Source: Balneolales bacterium (GTDB lineage: Bacteria > Bacteroidota > Rhodothermia > Balneolales > Natronogracilivirgulaceae). Taken from it: 7,970 bases of DNA. Position numbers and translations under genes: made by a program. Within the stretch, counting starts at the first letter, position 1; each line of letters opens with the position of its first letter. The notes below the pieces were generated by a model. That model was not told the origin of the DNA. It saw nothing but the letters and a program-made list of their open reading frames with translations, and did no database searches. The stretch spans positions 1 to 7,970 of the forward strand of contig SLLP01000256.1 in the NCBI GenBank assembly GCA_007133995.1, in the 5' to 3' direction. Below, piece after piece: positions 6,533 through 7,970 of this stretch.

Positions 6533-6575
6533 CCAAGCCAAATGGACCATGCAGATGCAGGTAACAAGGGACCAG

Positions 6576-7769
6576 CTACCAGGTCCAGCGGAACAGACGG
6601 GGCGATTTCTGCACCCAATGCGGCTTCTGATCAACATACCGAAGTCGCATGTGCACCAATGGCCAATAGATACGGCGGTGAATGCGGTCCGGGCGGATGT
6701 ACTCGGCTATACCCGAAGCCGTCTGTGTTTCCAGAGTGGGATGCGTAAGTTTAGCCGTTGACATGTACCGGCAATAAAATGGCCCGGAGTCTGAAAGTGT
6801 ACGATGACGCACTTCTATGCTCAGTTCGTTATCATCAAAAGTAAGATGACGTGCAGGTCGCAGAAAAAAACCGTTGGTCTTTTTCTTTCGCTGACGGGTT
6901 AGCTCAAGTGAGTACAAGAGTCTGCGATTGTCCGGACTGATGAGCCATGCACGATGATCTTTGCCGCTTTTCTTGTTCATCACATAGTAAACAAGAGTCG
7001 CCTGGGGAAAATGCACCCGACCCCAATACCAGTCCCGGAAACTCTCTTTCATGGGCTCATTTCCAACATTGTGATCATGATAGCCGGTTCCCTCGAATAT
7101 CATATCTCTGGTGATCAACCCATTGCTGATCAGGTTGATGCGGCAGTGCATATTTGCCCGGGGATAGATCAGGTTCCAAAGATGTCCGGACCCGTCACCA
7201 CCGGGCTCCTTTCCATCGGATTTCGATGAAGAGGAGCCGATACTACCCCTTTTTGTTTTTTTACGTCCCTCAGACTCCGCTGTCCTTTTTTCTTCAGAGA
7301 ACAGGCTTTCATTGGGATCCATGCCCGAAAACGTAATAATGCCTTTCAGCTCATCTCCGGACGGCAGGCGCTCATTAATCCGGATATCATAGCTACCAAA
7401 CCCGTCGCTGCCGTGCCTCTCACGCTCTGTATAGCGGATTGAGTTCCCTCCAACCGTCAACGCCGCCTTGGTATCGTCAAATGAGCAGAGATCCGGCGGA
7501 TACTGGCTCATGCTGTAAAAAATCGTCTCCCCTTTGTGATATAATGAGATGCTGATCGCCGGATGTCCGCCCGGCATGGACAGTTCGCCTTCCGAATTCT
7601 TGTCCACATTTTTCATGTACCGGGTTGAAAACGGGCATCCGTCGTAAAAAATAATCACGACCTGGTAGTCACCGTCCTCAGAGGTTCCGTCAAAGTACCA
7701 CCATTCGTAACTTCCTGGCCGTGATTTGGGATGTCTGGCATCCCTGTTGATATCAGAGATTAGCTGCAT
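6576..7769 (-). CDS. CrtC/AttH-like lipocalin-fold protein (carotenoid 1,2-hydratase family)
   Basis: 397 residues, no signal peptide. The N-terminal half opens with YEWWYFDG (21-28), the hallmark of CrtC/AttH proteins. The second half has GTGYHDHNVGNEPM (227-240), DWYWGRVHF (246-254) and a C-terminal GIAEYIRPDRIHRRIYWPLVHMRLRY (353-378). Characterised CrtC enzymes add water to acyclic carotenoid ends, and other family members have unrelated or unknown substrates, so the family call is firm and the reaction is not. No other carotenoid gene is in view. Residues about 155-196 are a Ser/Lys/Gly/Glu-rich low-complexity stretch between the two lipocalin-like halves, probably a disordered linker. 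An in-frame TAA immediately precedes the ATG, fixing the start. GAGG overlapping the upstream gene's stop codon may serve as ribosome-binding site. It lies 13 bp downstream of the SGNH hydrolase gene, so probably in one operon, and is convergent with the ATP-grasp gene. Confidence 0.85.
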   Translation of the reverse strand: MQLISDINRDARHPKSRPGSYEWWYFDGTSEDGDYQVVIIFYDGCPFSTRYMKNVDKNSEGELSMPGGHPAISISLYHKGETIFYSMSQYPPDLCSFDDTKAALTVGGNSIRYTERERHGSDGFGSYDIRINERLPSGDELKGIITFSGMDPNESLFSEEKRTAESEGRKKTKRGSIGSSSSKSDGKEPGGDGSGHLWNLIYPRANMHCRINLISNGLITRDMIFEGTGYHDHNVGNEPMKESFRDWYWGRVHFPQATLVYYVMNKKSGKDHRAWLISPDNRRLLYSLELTRQRKKKTNGFFLRPARHLTFDDNELSIEVRHRTLSDSGPFYCRYMSTAKLTHPTLETQTASGIAEYIRPDRIHRRIYWPLVHMRLRYVDQKPHWVQKSPRLFRWTW

Positions 7770-7782
7770 TTAATCCCGAACC

Positions 7783-7970
7783 TCAAGGGAACGGCACTCC
7801 TTCGTATGCGCTAACGTTAACGGGAGACAGTGTGGAACCGAACGCGTCATTGATCGCCCCGATCACCTGGTTGGCAACAACCGCAGATCCGCGTGGCGTC
7901 AGATGCACCCCATCGAGCGAGAAAATACCGCCCTGGACGAAGTCCGTTGTCAATCGCATCGCATCAAAAA
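7783..7970 (-). CDS. SGNH/GDSL hydrolase, C-terminal 61 residues (5' end off window)
   Basis: The frame is open from the right edge to TGA at 7785-7783. The fragment contains GGIFSLDGVHLTPRG: Asp and His of the D-x-x-H motif (DGVH, fragment residues 19-22) are the last two members of the Ser-Asp-His catalytic set of block V in SGNH/GDSL esterases and lipases. The remainder (VVANQVIGAINDAFGS, then a C-terminus ending VPFP) is a helix and tail seen in Bacteroidota-type GDSL lipolytic proteins. The nucleophile Ser, the oxyanion-hole residues and any signal peptide lie outside the window. It is the upstream partner of the CrtC-like gene (13 bp apart). The substrate is unknown: acyl ester or acetylated glycan are both possible. 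Confidence 0.85.
   Translation of the reverse strand, partial: FDAMRLTTDFVQGGIFSLDGVHLTPRGSAVVANQVIGAINDAFGSTLSPVNVSAYEGVPFP

Overview
The window is bacterial and fits a Bacteroidota/Rhodothermota/Balneolota-type genome. The signs are weak or absent Shine-Dalgarno sequences at most starts, A/T-rich upstream regions, a Tat-exported Gfo/Idh/MocA oxidoreductase next to a secreted DUF6807 ('PmoA'-like) protein, and an SGNH hydrolase C-terminus of a type common in that group. The phylum is an inference, not proven by any marker here. There are seven protein genes, two of them cut by the window edges, and no RNA gene, insertion sequence, phage gene or CRISPR array.

Left part (1-3934): a probable LacI-controlled carbohydrate module. 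A Tat-signal Gfo/Idh/MocA oxidoreductase (C-terminus off the left edge) lies downstream of a signal-peptide DUF6807 protein, both on the minus strand. A LacI/GalR repressor is transcribed divergently. The 142-bp divergent region holds a 20-bp CG-centred inverted repeat at 2791-2810 that matches the general LacI-family/cre operator pattern at 9 of 10 fixed positions and overlaps the likely -35 regions of both genes. This makes the locus look autoregulated and substrate-inducible. The substrate is not identifiable from the window, and no transporter or glycosidase is in view.

Middle (3935-4289): a 355-bp stretch without a convincing gene. It has a candidate terminator for the repressor gene, then an imperfect long inverted repeat with competing shorter hairpins upstream of brnQ, and a 25-codon minus-strand ORF with a good ribosome-binding site.

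Centre-right (4290-6509): a two-gene plus-strand operon. It encodes a BrnQ/LIVCS branched-chain amino-acid:cation symporter, then six bases later a DcsG/RimK-like ATP-grasp protein of unknown substrate.

Right part (6576-7970): a minus-strand operon convergent with the previous one. The C-terminus of an SGNH/GDSL hydrolase is followed after 13 bp by a CrtC/AttH-like lipocalin-fold protein (carotenoid 1,2-hydratase family) that has an unusual low-complexity Ser/Lys/Gly insert between its two halves.

The most informative non-coding signal is the operator. The least understood proteins are DUF6807, the ATP-grasp enzyme and the CrtC-like protein. I did not find a clearly new defence or mobile system.
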